Assembly (NCBI GenBank): GCA_030627225.1
Contig: DAOUSM010000058.1
Location: 1 to 6,337 of the forward strand
Reading direction: 5' to 3'
From: Candidatus Bathyarchaeota archaeon
Lineage (GTDB): Archaea > Thermoproteota > Bathyarchaeia > Bathyarchaeales > Bathycorpusculaceae
DNA length: 6,337 bases
A program made the translations under genes and the position numbers. The notes under the pieces were generated by a model. It was not told the DNA's origin. It ran no database searches and worked only from the letters and a program-made list of their open reading frames with translations. How positions within the stretch are numbered: position 1 is the stretch's first letter; every line of letters begins with the position of its first letter. Positions 1-5,802 of the stretch are shown in pieces.

Positions 1-78
1 ACGGAAAACGGAAAAGGCAAACTTTATGTCTCAAAAGAGAGAAATCCCCGCTTAAGCTATTATGAAAGATTTCTCTAA
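1..78 (+). CDS. Possible 3' end of an upstream protein gene (partial)
   Basis: A reading frame is open from the first base of the window to a TAA at 76-78. It would encode a 25-residue C-terminal tail that is hydrophilic and charged, ending in SYYERFL. The stop lies 24 bp before the mch start, with the mch ribosome binding site in between, which is the spacing expected of a cotranscribed upstream gene. The product cannot be recognised from so short a tail. The other two plus-strand frames close earlier, at about 54 and 63. A 25-codon open frame can easily arise by chance, so this is a weak call. The alternative is that the stretch is simply the mch leader. Confidence 0.35.
   Translation, partial: TENGKGKLYVSKERNPRLSYYERFL
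38..76. repeat. Inverted repeat with 9-bp arms upstream of mch
   Basis: AGAGAAATC at 38-46 is exactly complementary to GATTTCTCT at 68-76, with a 21-base spacer that itself contains the 8-bp palindrome GCTTAAGC (50-57). In RNA this could form a hairpin ending about 13 bases before the mch Shine-Dalgarno. It also overlaps the last codons of the possible upstream gene. It could be a leader hairpin, a processing or termination signal, or a protein-binding site. The arms are AT-rich and no T-run follows, so a classical terminator is not indicated. Confidence 0.4.
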
Positions 79-89
79 ACCTAAGACGA

Positions 90-95
90 GAGGAG
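90..95 (+). promoter_or_regulatory. Ribosome binding site of mch
   Basis: GAGGAG lies seven bases before a TTG codon at 103. It matches the purine-rich core expected of a Shine-Dalgarno sequence and is what fixes the non-ATG start of mch. Confidence 0.7.
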
Positions 96-102
96 AATAC
101 GT

Positions 103-1080
103 TTGGAAAATGCGTTAAGCGTGAACCGTTTGGCATGGAAACTATTAAAAAAACTATGCGAAAACCAAGATTTTTACGGAGTGAAGGTTGAAAAGGCAGG
201 CTCTGGAGCAACAGTTGTAGATGCTGGAATAAATGCTAAAGGAGGATTTCAAGCAGGAAAAATCATAACAGAAATCTGCATGGGCGGATGTGGAAAAGCA
301 GAAATAACGTATAGAAAGTACGGAGAACTTGAACTTCCATCAATATTCGTTTACACAGACCACCCCGTCATTGCAACTTTAGGCTCCCAGTTTGCAGGAT
401 GGCAAATAAAAGAAGTGGACTATTTTGCAATAGGCTCTGGACCGGCAAGAGCCCTTGCATTAAAGCCAAAGGAAATCTACGAAAAAATAGGGTACAAAGA
501 TGATTTCGACAAGGCTGTTGTGGTTTTAGAAACCGACAAGTATCCACCAGCAAAACTGATAGAACGCTTTGCAGAAGAATGTAAAGTTTCATCTGAAAAC
601 CTGGCAGTAATTTTGACTCCAACAGCTAGCATAGCCGGCGCGACGCAAGTTTCAGGCAGAATAGTTGAAACTGGAATCCACAAACTTGGCAAGCTTGGAT
701 TAGATCCAAATGTGATTTTATATGCTTGGGGATGTGCTCCTATTCCGCCTATCCATCCGAAGTTTACACAAGCAATGGCAAGAGCAAACGATGCAATCCT
801 TTATGGAGGAACAGCCTACTACATTGTTGAATATGACAACAATGAAGAAGAACTAAAGAAAATTGTGAAGAAGGCTCCATCCAAAGCCTCCAAAGACCAT
901 GGGAAGCCATTTATAGAAATCTTCAAAGAAGCAAACTATGACTTCTATAAAGTTGACCCCAATCTCTTCGCACCAGCGGTTTTGACTATTAATAACATAA
1001 GGACGGGTAACATGTTCAAGGCTGGGGAAATTAATTCTGAGATATTGACGAAATCGTTAGGTTTTAAACATGAAATGTAA
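103..1080 (+). CDS. mch: Methenyltetrahydromethanopterin cyclohydrolase
   Basis: This cytoplasmic enzyme reversibly hydrolyses N5,N10-methenyl-tetrahydromethanopterin to N5-formyl-tetrahydromethanopterin. It is a step of the methyl branch of methanogenesis, methane oxidation and the archaeal Wood-Ljungdahl pathway. The 325-residue length is close to the usual 315-325. Recognisable family blocks are EICMGGCGKAEI (57-68), ATLGSQFAGWQI (91-102), the glycine-rich AIGSGPARAL (109-118), TASIAGATQVSGRIVETGIHKL (174-195, around Arg186 and Glu189) and YAWGCAPIPPIHP (207-219). The Arg/Glu pair in SGRIVET is the kind of pair assigned to substrate binding and catalysis in this family; that mapping is from memory. 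The TTG start is chosen because GAGGAG sits seven bases upstream and the protein is then full length. It may be cotranscribed with the possible gene ending at 78. Downstream it converges on the membrane-protein gene with a 57-bp gap. No truncation or missing block is seen. Confidence 0.95.
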   Translation: MENALSVNRLAWKLLKKLCENQDFYGVKVEKAGSGATVVDAGINAKGGFQAGKIITEICMGGCGKAEITYRKYGELELPSIFVYTDHPVIATLGSQFAGWQIKEVDYFAIGSGPARALALKPKEIYEKIGYKDDFDKAVVVLETDKYPPAKLIERFAEECKVSSENLAVILTPTASIAGATQVSGRIVETGIHKLGKLGLDPNVILYAWGCAPIPPIHPKFTQAMARANDAILYGGTAYYIVEYDNNEEELKKIVKKAPSKASKDHGKPFIEIFKEANYDFYKVDPNLFAPAVLTINNIRTGNMFKAGEINSEILTKSLGFKHEM

Positions 1081-1137
1081 ACAAAACTGATAGTTATTAG
1101 ACCTATCTTTGCCTAACCTTAATGTCGCCCATCATGT

Positions 1138-1701
1138 TTATTTGGGTGTTTTCACGTTGGATTTTACAACTCTCGCCAAAAAATAGCCAGAAGGAACGGT
1201 GTAAAGTGCTAGTGTAGCGTTAAAGATTATTACGAGCGGAATCATCATGATTATCGCATCTTCAGGCAGGCTGTATCCAACTGGGGGTGGAAAACGAAGC
1301 AACTGCCATTCTATCAAAGCCATAATTCCCGCCCTTAAGATGATTCCAAACGTTGTGAACGAAACAGTCAGAAAAGTTTCGCCATGTTTTTGAGAATGCC
1401 TTTCAACAATTTTTTTTGCGATGCCTATGCCTAACAGCATACTTAACACAGCTGCCAGGTTGTAAAGGGGTCCTGTAGGAAGGTCTCCAGGAAATACAGC
1501 AAATAACACAAGGGTGTTCATTACGGCTATTGCAATTCCCACTTCAGCCCCATAGAGTAAGAACGCTGCGACTATTGGTATCTCCCATATTTGGTATTTG
1601 AGAAATGGTGCGTATGGCGCTGGAATCTTTATAGGCGAAAGGCTAAGAGCAATTGTGAGCGCGGCGAAAACGATTATCACGGCAGTCGTTTTAGTGTCCA
1701 T
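1138..1701 (-). CDS. ECF-type vitamin transporter S component, RibU-like membrane protein
   Basis: This is a predicted integral membrane protein of 187 residues with about six helices, at roughly 6-23, 38-52, 54-71, 78-96, 112-133 and 149-175. Size and topology match substrate-capture (S) components of energy-coupling-factor importers. The block FLKYQIWEIPIVAAFLLYG followed by TGPLYNLAAVLSML resembles the RibU group (riboflavin), where FLK-x-D-x-x-D-x-P and an N-F/L-like segment occupy the same places. Helix 1 holds an AxxxA pattern (Ala14, Ala18) of the kind that contacts the T subunit in ECF complexes. No EcfA ATPase or EcfT gene is in the window, so it would share a module encoded elsewhere. 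The substrate is not determined: riboflavin is the best guess and another vitamin is possible. The ATG at 1701 is preceded on its strand by GGGGT with a five-base spacer, a partial Shine-Dalgarno. It is divergent from the coiled-coil gene across a shared 114-bp promoter region. Confidence 0.7.
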   Translation of the reverse strand: MDTKTTAVIIVFAALTIALSLSPIKIPAPYAPFLKYQIWEIPIVAAFLLYGAEVGIAIAVMNTLVLFAVFPGDLPTGPLYNLAAVLSMLLGIGIAKKIVERHSQKHGETFLTVSFTTFGIILRAGIMALIEWQLLRFPPPVGYSLPEDAIIMMIPLVIIFNATLALYTVPSGYFLARVVKSNVKTPK

Positions 1702-1736
1702 TTACAACCCCATTTAGTTACTGTGACTTTTTGTGC

Positions 1737-1751
1737 TTTATAATTATTTAA
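1737..1751. promoter_or_regulatory. Overlapping divergent TATA-like boxes
   Basis: The plus strand reads TTTATAATTATTTAA. TTTATAAT (1737-1744) is a good archaeal TATA box for the coiled-coil gene. It predicts transcription starting near 1767 and a leader of about 50 bases. The complementary strand reads TTAAATAATTATAAA, giving a TATA-like box for the membrane-protein gene with a start near 1720 and a short leader of about 20 bases. The two promoters would overlap, so they could exclude each other. This is inferred from position and base composition only. Confidence 0.45.
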
Positions 1752-1763
1752 GAGTAGCTACTC
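1752..1763. promoter_or_regulatory. Perfect 12-bp palindrome, candidate operator
   Basis: GAGTAGCTACTC is identical to its own reverse complement and is flanked by A/T runs. It lies directly downstream of the TTTATAAT box and just before the predicted start of the coiled-coil transcript. A bound dimeric repressor there could block transcription in that direction, or both. A 12-bp perfect palindrome in AT-rich DNA is unlikely to be random at this exact place, but no known regulator motif is recognised. Confidence 0.45.
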
Positions 1764-1815
1764 AAAAAAGAGTGAACTAAAGTGAAAATCTTCTCGAAAA
1801 ACTTGAAAAATAAAT

Positions 1816-3090
1816 ATGGCTTATGCATATTTTCTATCGGGAAGTTCATTGTCTGACATAACGAAATTTTCTTCAAAAGACATTAAAGGCTGGCTTGAAA
1901 GCGAAACCAGCTCAATCTTTATTCCAGTTCATACGAAGGCTCAAAAACTACTTAACGAAATGAAAAGGGCGCTTGAGAACGTCGCAGATGTTTGTAGAAT
2001 GCTGTTGGAGAACAGTCGAAAAGAGATTGAGAAAAGGAACATGAAGACTTATGGCAGAGCCAGAGCGTTAAACAAGCTGGCACGCATATTTCTTGAAAGA
2101 ATACAGCAGATTAAGGTTCCAGACGAAGTCTTCTATGACAGCTTCCACGACTTCGTCCAAGAAACCCAAAAGGCATTTATAGTAACTGAAGTTGATGTCA
2201 GAAGATGGTTTCCAAGGATATCGCCCTTCTTCATCCTTGACAGGAGAAAATTCCTAGCCGTTTTCGAAAAAGCGAAAGAATCCTTGAAAGAACTTCAAAG
2301 CTTTCTAAAGAAAGAGTATGTTAAAACCAAAACCTTAGAGGAAACATTCCAGCTCATCGACAAGCTTCTAGCTCTCGAAGGACAGCTGGCAGATTTAGAA
2401 GCTCAGAGAAAGAAAACCGAAGCTGAAAGGGCTTCAATTGAAAGGGAAATAGCAGAAATTCAACAAAAGATAACGGATTTAAAAAACAGAGAAAGCTTGA
2501 CTCAACTAAGTCAAATTGGTGTTGATATAGAAAAGTTAAGAAGGGAAATGAAACATAATCTAAGGCATATTCGGAAACCGTTTATCAAATTCTGGAGACT
2601 GGTGTTCCGTAAAGGCGGTTTGACACCCGAAGAGCTGAAGAAACTCGACCATTACATTAAAGATCCGTTCGATGCCTTTGTAGCAGAAGAAGTGGGATAT
2701 CCCTTGTTAAAGCAGATTCTCCAAAAGCTAGCCCGTTCAATGTCTGAGGGGAAACTGAAACTGAAGCATGATAAGAAACGAAAGGCAGAACAAGCCGTAG
2801 ACAACATTCTCAACAATAGTTCTTTAGATGCTCTTCACCAAAAATGTAAGAGCGCAATAGTTCGTAAAAAACAGCTTTCAACATCAGCTAAAGTAGCAGA
2901 AATAAAAGGAAATCTCCTGAAACTTCAGGAAGAGCTTGAGGAGTTAGAAAGAAGAAAGAAGCTGGCCGAATCTGAAGAAAACGCTATAGAACGAACCTTT
3001 AAGGAAACACTGGAGAAAATCCGTGACCAGAAGAAAGAGATAGAGAAGAACGTTTTTGCTTTTACGGGCAGAAAAATCCTTATTGAATGA
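1816..3090 (+). CDS. Coiled-coil protein of unknown function, partner of PPP phosphatase
   Basis: I do not recognise the family. The 424-residue product is highly charged, rich in Lys and Glu, and has no signal peptide or membrane segment, so it is probably cytoplasmic. An N-terminal mainly helical region (about 1-165) includes the aromatic patch RRWFPRISPFFILDRRKF (129-146). A long heptad-like coiled coil runs about 180-228. A basic aromatic segment (RKPFIKFWRLVFRKGG, 253-268) and a compact region with DPFDAFVAEEVGYPLLKQIL (283-302) follow. A second coiled coil runs about 355-415, and the tail is FAFTGRKILIE. Two coiled coils separated by a small domain could fold back on each other, as in SMC-like proteins, but no Walker motif is present. 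The ATG is the first in-frame start after a TGA at 1804-1806. No clear Shine-Dalgarno precedes it, unlike the downstream genes, and TTG at 1849 is an alternative. The phosphatase gene starts 16 bp after it, so it is likely the first gene of an operon. It may be a scaffold, regulator or substrate of that phosphatase. Confidence 0.8.
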   Translation: MAYAYFLSGSSLSDITKFSSKDIKGWLESETSSIFIPVHTKAQKLLNEMKRALENVADVCRMLLENSRKEIEKRNMKTYGRARALNKLARIFLERIQQIKVPDEVFYDSFHDFVQETQKAFIVTEVDVRRWFPRISPFFILDRRKFLAVFEKAKESLKELQSFLKKEYVKTKTLEETFQLIDKLLALEGQLADLEAQRKKTEAERASIEREIAEIQQKITDLKNRESLTQLSQIGVDIEKLRREMKHNLRHIRKPFIKFWRLVFRKGGLTPEELKKLDHYIKDPFDAFVAEEVGYPLLKQILQKLARSMSEGKLKLKHDKKRKAEQAVDNILNNSSLDALHQKCKSAIVRKKQLSTSAKVAEIKGNLLKLQEELEELERRKKLAESEENAIERTFKETLEKIRDQKKEIEKNVFAFTGRKILIE

Positions 3091-3094
3091 GTTT

Positions 3095-3100
3095 AAGGTG
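3095..3100 (+). promoter_or_regulatory. Ribosome binding site of the phosphatase gene
   Basis: AAGGTG lies in the 16-bp gap after the coiled-coil stop codon and six bases before TTG 3107. It favours that TTG over the ATG at 3103, which is only two bases from the site and opens a frame that stops after ten codons (3133-3135). Confidence 0.6.
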
Positions 3101-3106
3101 TAATGG

Positions 3107-4036
3107 TTGCAGACAAACCTCTCGCAAATAGTTAAGGAAGCCCTAGAAGTTCAATGCGAAGAATTTACTCGTTTGGTTGAAGAGGCTGCGCGACTACTCG
3201 CCAAAGAAAATGGACAAGTTGGAAACTTCAACATTATGGGTAGACTTGTTAAAATCAAACCTTTAGGCGAAGCAATAATAGTTGGTGACTTGCATGGAGA
3301 CTTGGAAAGCTTAATCCAAATCCTAAAAGAAACCAATTTCCTATATGAGACTAACCAGAACAATAAAACTGTTCTAATTTTTCTTGGAGACTATGGCGAT
3401 CGGGGCGCTTACTCTGCAGAAGTCTACTATGTAGTCTTAAAGCTTAAGCTTCTATTTCCAGAGCAGGTTATTTTGATGCGTGGAAACCATGAGGGACCAG
3501 AAGACCTTCTAGCTTCTCCACATGATTTGCCAATACAATTTCAAGCGAGATTTGGTGAAAAATGGAGAGAAGCATACTCAAAAATCCGCGAACTGTTCGA
3601 ACACCTATATAATGCGGTGTTTATGGAAGAACGTTACCTGATGATTCATGGAGGCTTACCACTACAAGCAAAAACCATAGAAGACTTAGCCTATGCTCAC
3701 ATCAAACATCCGAAGCAAAAACTGCTTGAAGAAATGCTCTGGAGCGACCCAACCGAAATGATTAGGGGAGTATGTGAATCTCCAAGGGGTGCTGGAAAAC
3801 TCTTCGGCGAAAACATCACGAATGAGGTGTTAAGGAGATTTAGCGTTAAAATTTTGATAAGGGGACATGAGCCCTGCGGAGACGGCTTTAAAATCAACCA
3901 CGGAGGCAAAGTTTTAACATTGTTTTCACGAAAAGGGCTGCCATACTTTAACCTTTATGGTGCTTATTTGAATGTTGAGCTTTCCCAAAAATTCGAAAAT
4001 GCAGAGCAGCTAATCCCTTACATTCACAAGTTTTAG
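3107..4036 (+). CDS. PPP-family serine/threonine protein phosphatase (PP1/PP2A-like, archaeal)
   Basis: A two-metal phosphoesterase of 309 residues that would remove phosphate from Ser/Thr residues of proteins. All PPP signature blocks are present in order: GDLHGD (60-65, Asp61 and His63), GDYGDRG (94-100, Asp95, Asp98, Arg99), RGNHE (125-129, Asn127 and His128), the HGG histidine (His181), LWSDP (211-215), SPRGAGKLFG (225-234, Arg227, equivalent to the phosphate-binding Arg of PP1) and RGHEP (252-256, His254). The active site is therefore expected to be functional. An N-terminal extension of about 55 mostly helical residues precedes the catalytic core and could bind a partner. The TTG start is chosen by its AAGGTG site and because the next upstream ATG is out of frame. 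Close spacing to the coiled-coil gene suggests cotranscription. Diadenosine-tetraphosphatase-like activity, as in ApaH relatives, is the main alternative, but the RG-rich block and overall length favour the protein phosphatase branch. No kinase gene is visible here. Confidence 0.9.
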   Translation: MQTNLSQIVKEALEVQCEEFTRLVEEAARLLAKENGQVGNFNIMGRLVKIKPLGEAIIVGDLHGDLESLIQILKETNFLYETNQNNKTVLIFLGDYGDRGAYSAEVYYVVLKLKLLFPEQVILMRGNHEGPEDLLASPHDLPIQFQARFGEKWREAYSKIRELFEHLYNAVFMEERYLMIHGGLPLQAKTIEDLAYAHIKHPKQKLLEEMLWSDPTEMIRGVCESPRGAGKLFGENITNEVLRRFSVKILIRGHEPCGDGFKINHGGKVLTLFSRKGLPYFNLYGAYLNVELSQKFENAEQLIPYIHKF

Positions 4037-4112
4037 GTTGGCCTTTATCCAGAAACTTTAAGAACATAATCAGTAGCATCTTTCACAGATTGAAAAGGCA
4101 GAAGGTTTGTTT

Positions 4113-4991
4113 TTGAAGATTGGAATTTTAACGCGAAATGAGAACTCTTGGAGTTCAATCCAGCTTCGAGAAGCACTGGCTAAACGAAACATTCCGTACG
4201 TGTGCTTCAGCTTTCCGCGATTGGTTGCGCGTGTCGGATATAAACCATACTTGAACATTGGCAACATTTGCATCCCAGAAGAGTTAGACGCCTTAATAAT
4301 TCGCCCAGTTGGACAAGGCTCCTTAGAAGAAATAGTTTTCAGAATGGACATCCTATACCGCCTTCAACGTTTAGGCTTATACGTCATAAACCCGCCTGAA
4401 GCAATTGAGCATTGCGTTGACAAGTATGACCTTCTAGCAATTTTAGAAGAGAATGGCATTCCTGTGCCGCGCACAGCGGTAACCGAAAACGTTGACGAAG
4501 CGTTAAAGGCTTTTAATGAACTAGGCGGAGACGTCATTGTCAAACCAATTTTCGGTTCAAGAGGGATAGGATCAACGAGGATTACGGATCCGGAAGTTGC
4601 CGCCACAATATTTAGGGCTATAACGTTTTATCATGGCGTAATATACATTCAAGAGTTTGTTCCCCACGGCTCTTCTGATATCCGTGCCTTTGTCGTAGGC
4701 GACCGTGTTGTTGCAGCAATGAAGCGTGTTGCAAATACCTGGAAAACTAATTATAGTCAAGGAGCCCGCCCGGTGCCTATGGAGCTTAACAAAACGCTTG
4801 AAGAGATGGCTGTTAAATCAGCAAGTCTTATCGAATGCAAAATCGCTGGCGTGGACATTCTGGAAAGTTCTAGAGGGCCTATTTTTGTTGAGGTTAACAG
4901 CCAACCGGGATGGAGAGGCTTACAGTCAGTTACAAAGGTTAATATTGCTGACGAAATTGTTGGTTTTATCCTTTCAGAATTGAAGAAGTGA
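4113..4991 (+). CDS. mptN: RimK-type ATP-grasp glutamate ligase, probably tetrahydromethanopterin:alpha-L-glutamate ligase
   Basis: An ATP-grasp enzyme that would form an amide bond between a carboxylate and glutamate through an acyl phosphate. Numbered from TTG 4113 (292 residues), visible elements are RPVGQGSLEEIVFRMD (64-79), VDKYD (102-106), the ATP-binding lysine in VKPIFGSRGIG (143-153), the hinge IQEF (179-182), DIRAF (189-193), WKTNYSQGAR (210-219), GVDIL (246-250) and the metal-binding VEVNSQPGW (259-267, Glu260 and Asn262). The ending WRGL-x-x-VTKVNIADEIV resembles archaeal MptN proteins as I recall them, and mch nearby supports a tetrahydromethanopterin role. CofF (F420 glutamylation), LysX and RimK remain alternatives. 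TTG 4113 is preferred because AAGGT (4102-4106) lies six bases ahead and the protein then begins MKIGIL, typical of the family. TTG 4107 would directly abut that site. A 76-bp gap separates it from the phosphatase gene and holds only a weak TATA-like CTTTAAGAA near 4056-4064. Its stop is closely coupled to fdhD. Confidence 0.85.
   Translation: MKIGILTRNENSWSSIQLREALAKRNIPYVCFSFPRLVARVGYKPYLNIGNICIPEELDALIIRPVGQGSLEEIVFRMDILYRLQRLGLYVINPPEAIEHCVDKYDLLAILEENGIPVPRTAVTENVDEALKAFNELGGDVIVKPIFGSRGIGSTRITDPEVAATIFRAITFYHGVIYIQEFVPHGSSDIRAFVVGDRVVAAMKRVANTWKTNYSQGARPVPMELNKTLEEMAVKSASLIECKIAGVDILESSRGPIFVEVNSQPGWRGLQSVTKVNIADEIVGFILSELKK
4988..4991 (+). promoter_or_regulatory. GTGA junction: mptN stop overlapping the fdhD ribosome binding site or start
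   Basis: GTGA contains the TGA stop of the ligase gene. It can act either as a GTG start for fdhD (four-base overlap) or as a Shine-Dalgarno element five bases before ATG 4997. In both readings translation of the two genes is coupled. Confidence 0.5.
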
Positions 4992-4996
4992 ATATT

Positions 4997-5776
4997 ATGT
5001 TGAAAGTTGAAATTGTTAAGGTTGACGTTTTAGCTAAAAAGATTCGCAGAATGACAGATTACGTGGCAGAAGAGAAACCGCTTCACATATTTCTAAACAA
5101 AATTCATTACGCAACCATTTCCTGTTCACCCTCAAACCTGAAAGAACTGGCAGTTGGGCATCTGCTTTCAGAGGGAACAATAAAATCAGTCGAAGAAATC
5201 GAGGAAATAAGCTTCAAAGGGAAAGACATCTGTCATGTTGAACTAAAGCCAGATATCGACCTAGAAAAGAGACTGAAACTTTCAAAACCCTTTTCGCGCG
5301 TAATTCTTTCAGCATGCAACAGTCCATCATCATATCAAGTTTCCGCAAAACTTCCTAAGATTAAATCAAACTTGACAGTTAAAGCTGAAATCATTCTAAG
5401 CTGTGTCAACCGCCTAAATTCTATTGCTGAGACTTTTAGAAAAACGGGTGGAGTGCATGCTGCTGCAATTTACAAAAGTGATGGAAATCTTGTGGCTTTC
5501 GCCGAGGATATTGGTCGCTACAACGCTGTTGACAAGGTAATAGGCATGGGAGCCTTAAACAAAACTAATTTCAGCGAATGCTTTCTTGCTTTAAGTGGAA
5601 GGTTAACAGGCAACATAGTCCTTAAGGCGGCGAGGGTTGGCTTACCAATAGTTGCCTCTTTGGCTGCGGCAATAGATTCGGGTATTGCAGTTGCTAAGGA
5701 TGCTGGCTTAACCTTAATTGGATTTGCACGAGGAAAGGATATGAACATTTACACTTTTCCGGAAAGGGCATTATAA
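4997..5776 (+). CDS. fdhD: FdhD-like molybdenum/tungsten cofactor sulfurtransferase
   Basis: FdhD proteins pass sulfur from a cysteine desulfurase to the bis-MGD cofactor, which activates formate dehydrogenases; in an archaeon the target could also be a formylmethanofuran dehydrogenase. Numbered from ATG 4997 (259 residues), family blocks are EEKPLHIFLN (25-34), SCSPSNLKELAVGHLLSEG (42-60), the cysteine loop SACNSP (105-110), TGGVHAAAIY (150-159), AEDIGRYNAVDKVIG (169-183), LSGRLTGNIVLKAARVGLPIVAS (199-221), AGLTLIGFARG (236-246) and the terminal NIYTFPER (250-257). The usual active loop is CxxC. Here Cys107 occupies the first position and Pro110 the second, so only one catalytic cysteine remains; other cysteines are 43, 79, 136 and 195. 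Length is normal. GTG 4988 would add three residues; ATG 4997 is preferred because GTGA precedes it by five bases. It is translationally coupled to the upstream ligase and converges on the methyltransferase gene across 26 bp. Confidence 0.88.
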   Translation: MLKVEIVKVDVLAKKIRRMTDYVAEEKPLHIFLNKIHYATISCSPSNLKELAVGHLLSEGTIKSVEEIEEISFKGKDICHVELKPDIDLEKRLKLSKPFSRVILSACNSPSSYQVSAKLPKIKSNLTVKAEIILSCVNRLNSIAETFRKTGGVHAAAIYKSDGNLVAFAEDIGRYNAVDKVIGMGALNKTNFSECFLALSGRLTGNIVLKAARVGLPIVASLAAAIDSGIAVAKDAGLTLIGFARGKDMNIYTFPERAL

Positions 5777-5802
5777 CTTAGTCAAATCGTAGATTTGCAA
5801 GT
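5776..5802. terminator. Stem-loop between convergent genes, possible bidirectional terminator
   Basis: CAAATC (5783-5788) pairs with GATTTG (5792-5797) around a three-base loop. An outer ACTT/AAGT pair (5776-5779, 5799-5802) extends the structure across an uneven internal loop. It fills the short gap between the fdhD and methyltransferase stop codons, where a shared terminator would be expected. The stem is short and AT-rich and there is no strong T-run, so the call is tentative. Confidence 0.3.

Noticed and set aside
1..14. Tandem ACGGAAA repeat at the window start
   Set aside because: Two copies of a 7-base unit, not continued, and compatible with coding sequence.
368..692. Antisense open frames within mch (two, of 84 and 71 codons)
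   Set aside because: They lie wholly inside a well-supported conserved gene, encode low-complexity or unfamiliar sequence and lack ribosome binding sites.
1089..1110. Weak hairpin GATAG/CTATC followed by TTT between mch and the membrane-protein gene
   Set aside because: The stem has only five pairs, the loop nine bases and the T-run is very short; it would arise by chance in AT-rich DNA.
1782..1856. Small frame starting at GTG 1782 overlapping the coiled-coil start (24 codons)
   Set aside because: No ribosome binding site and no recognisable peptide; it overlaps the better-supported ATG 1816 in another frame.
4070..4983. Antisense and alternative-frame open frames over the ligase gene
   Set aside because: The ATP-grasp motifs run through the whole plus-strand frame, so the others are shadows of its codon use.
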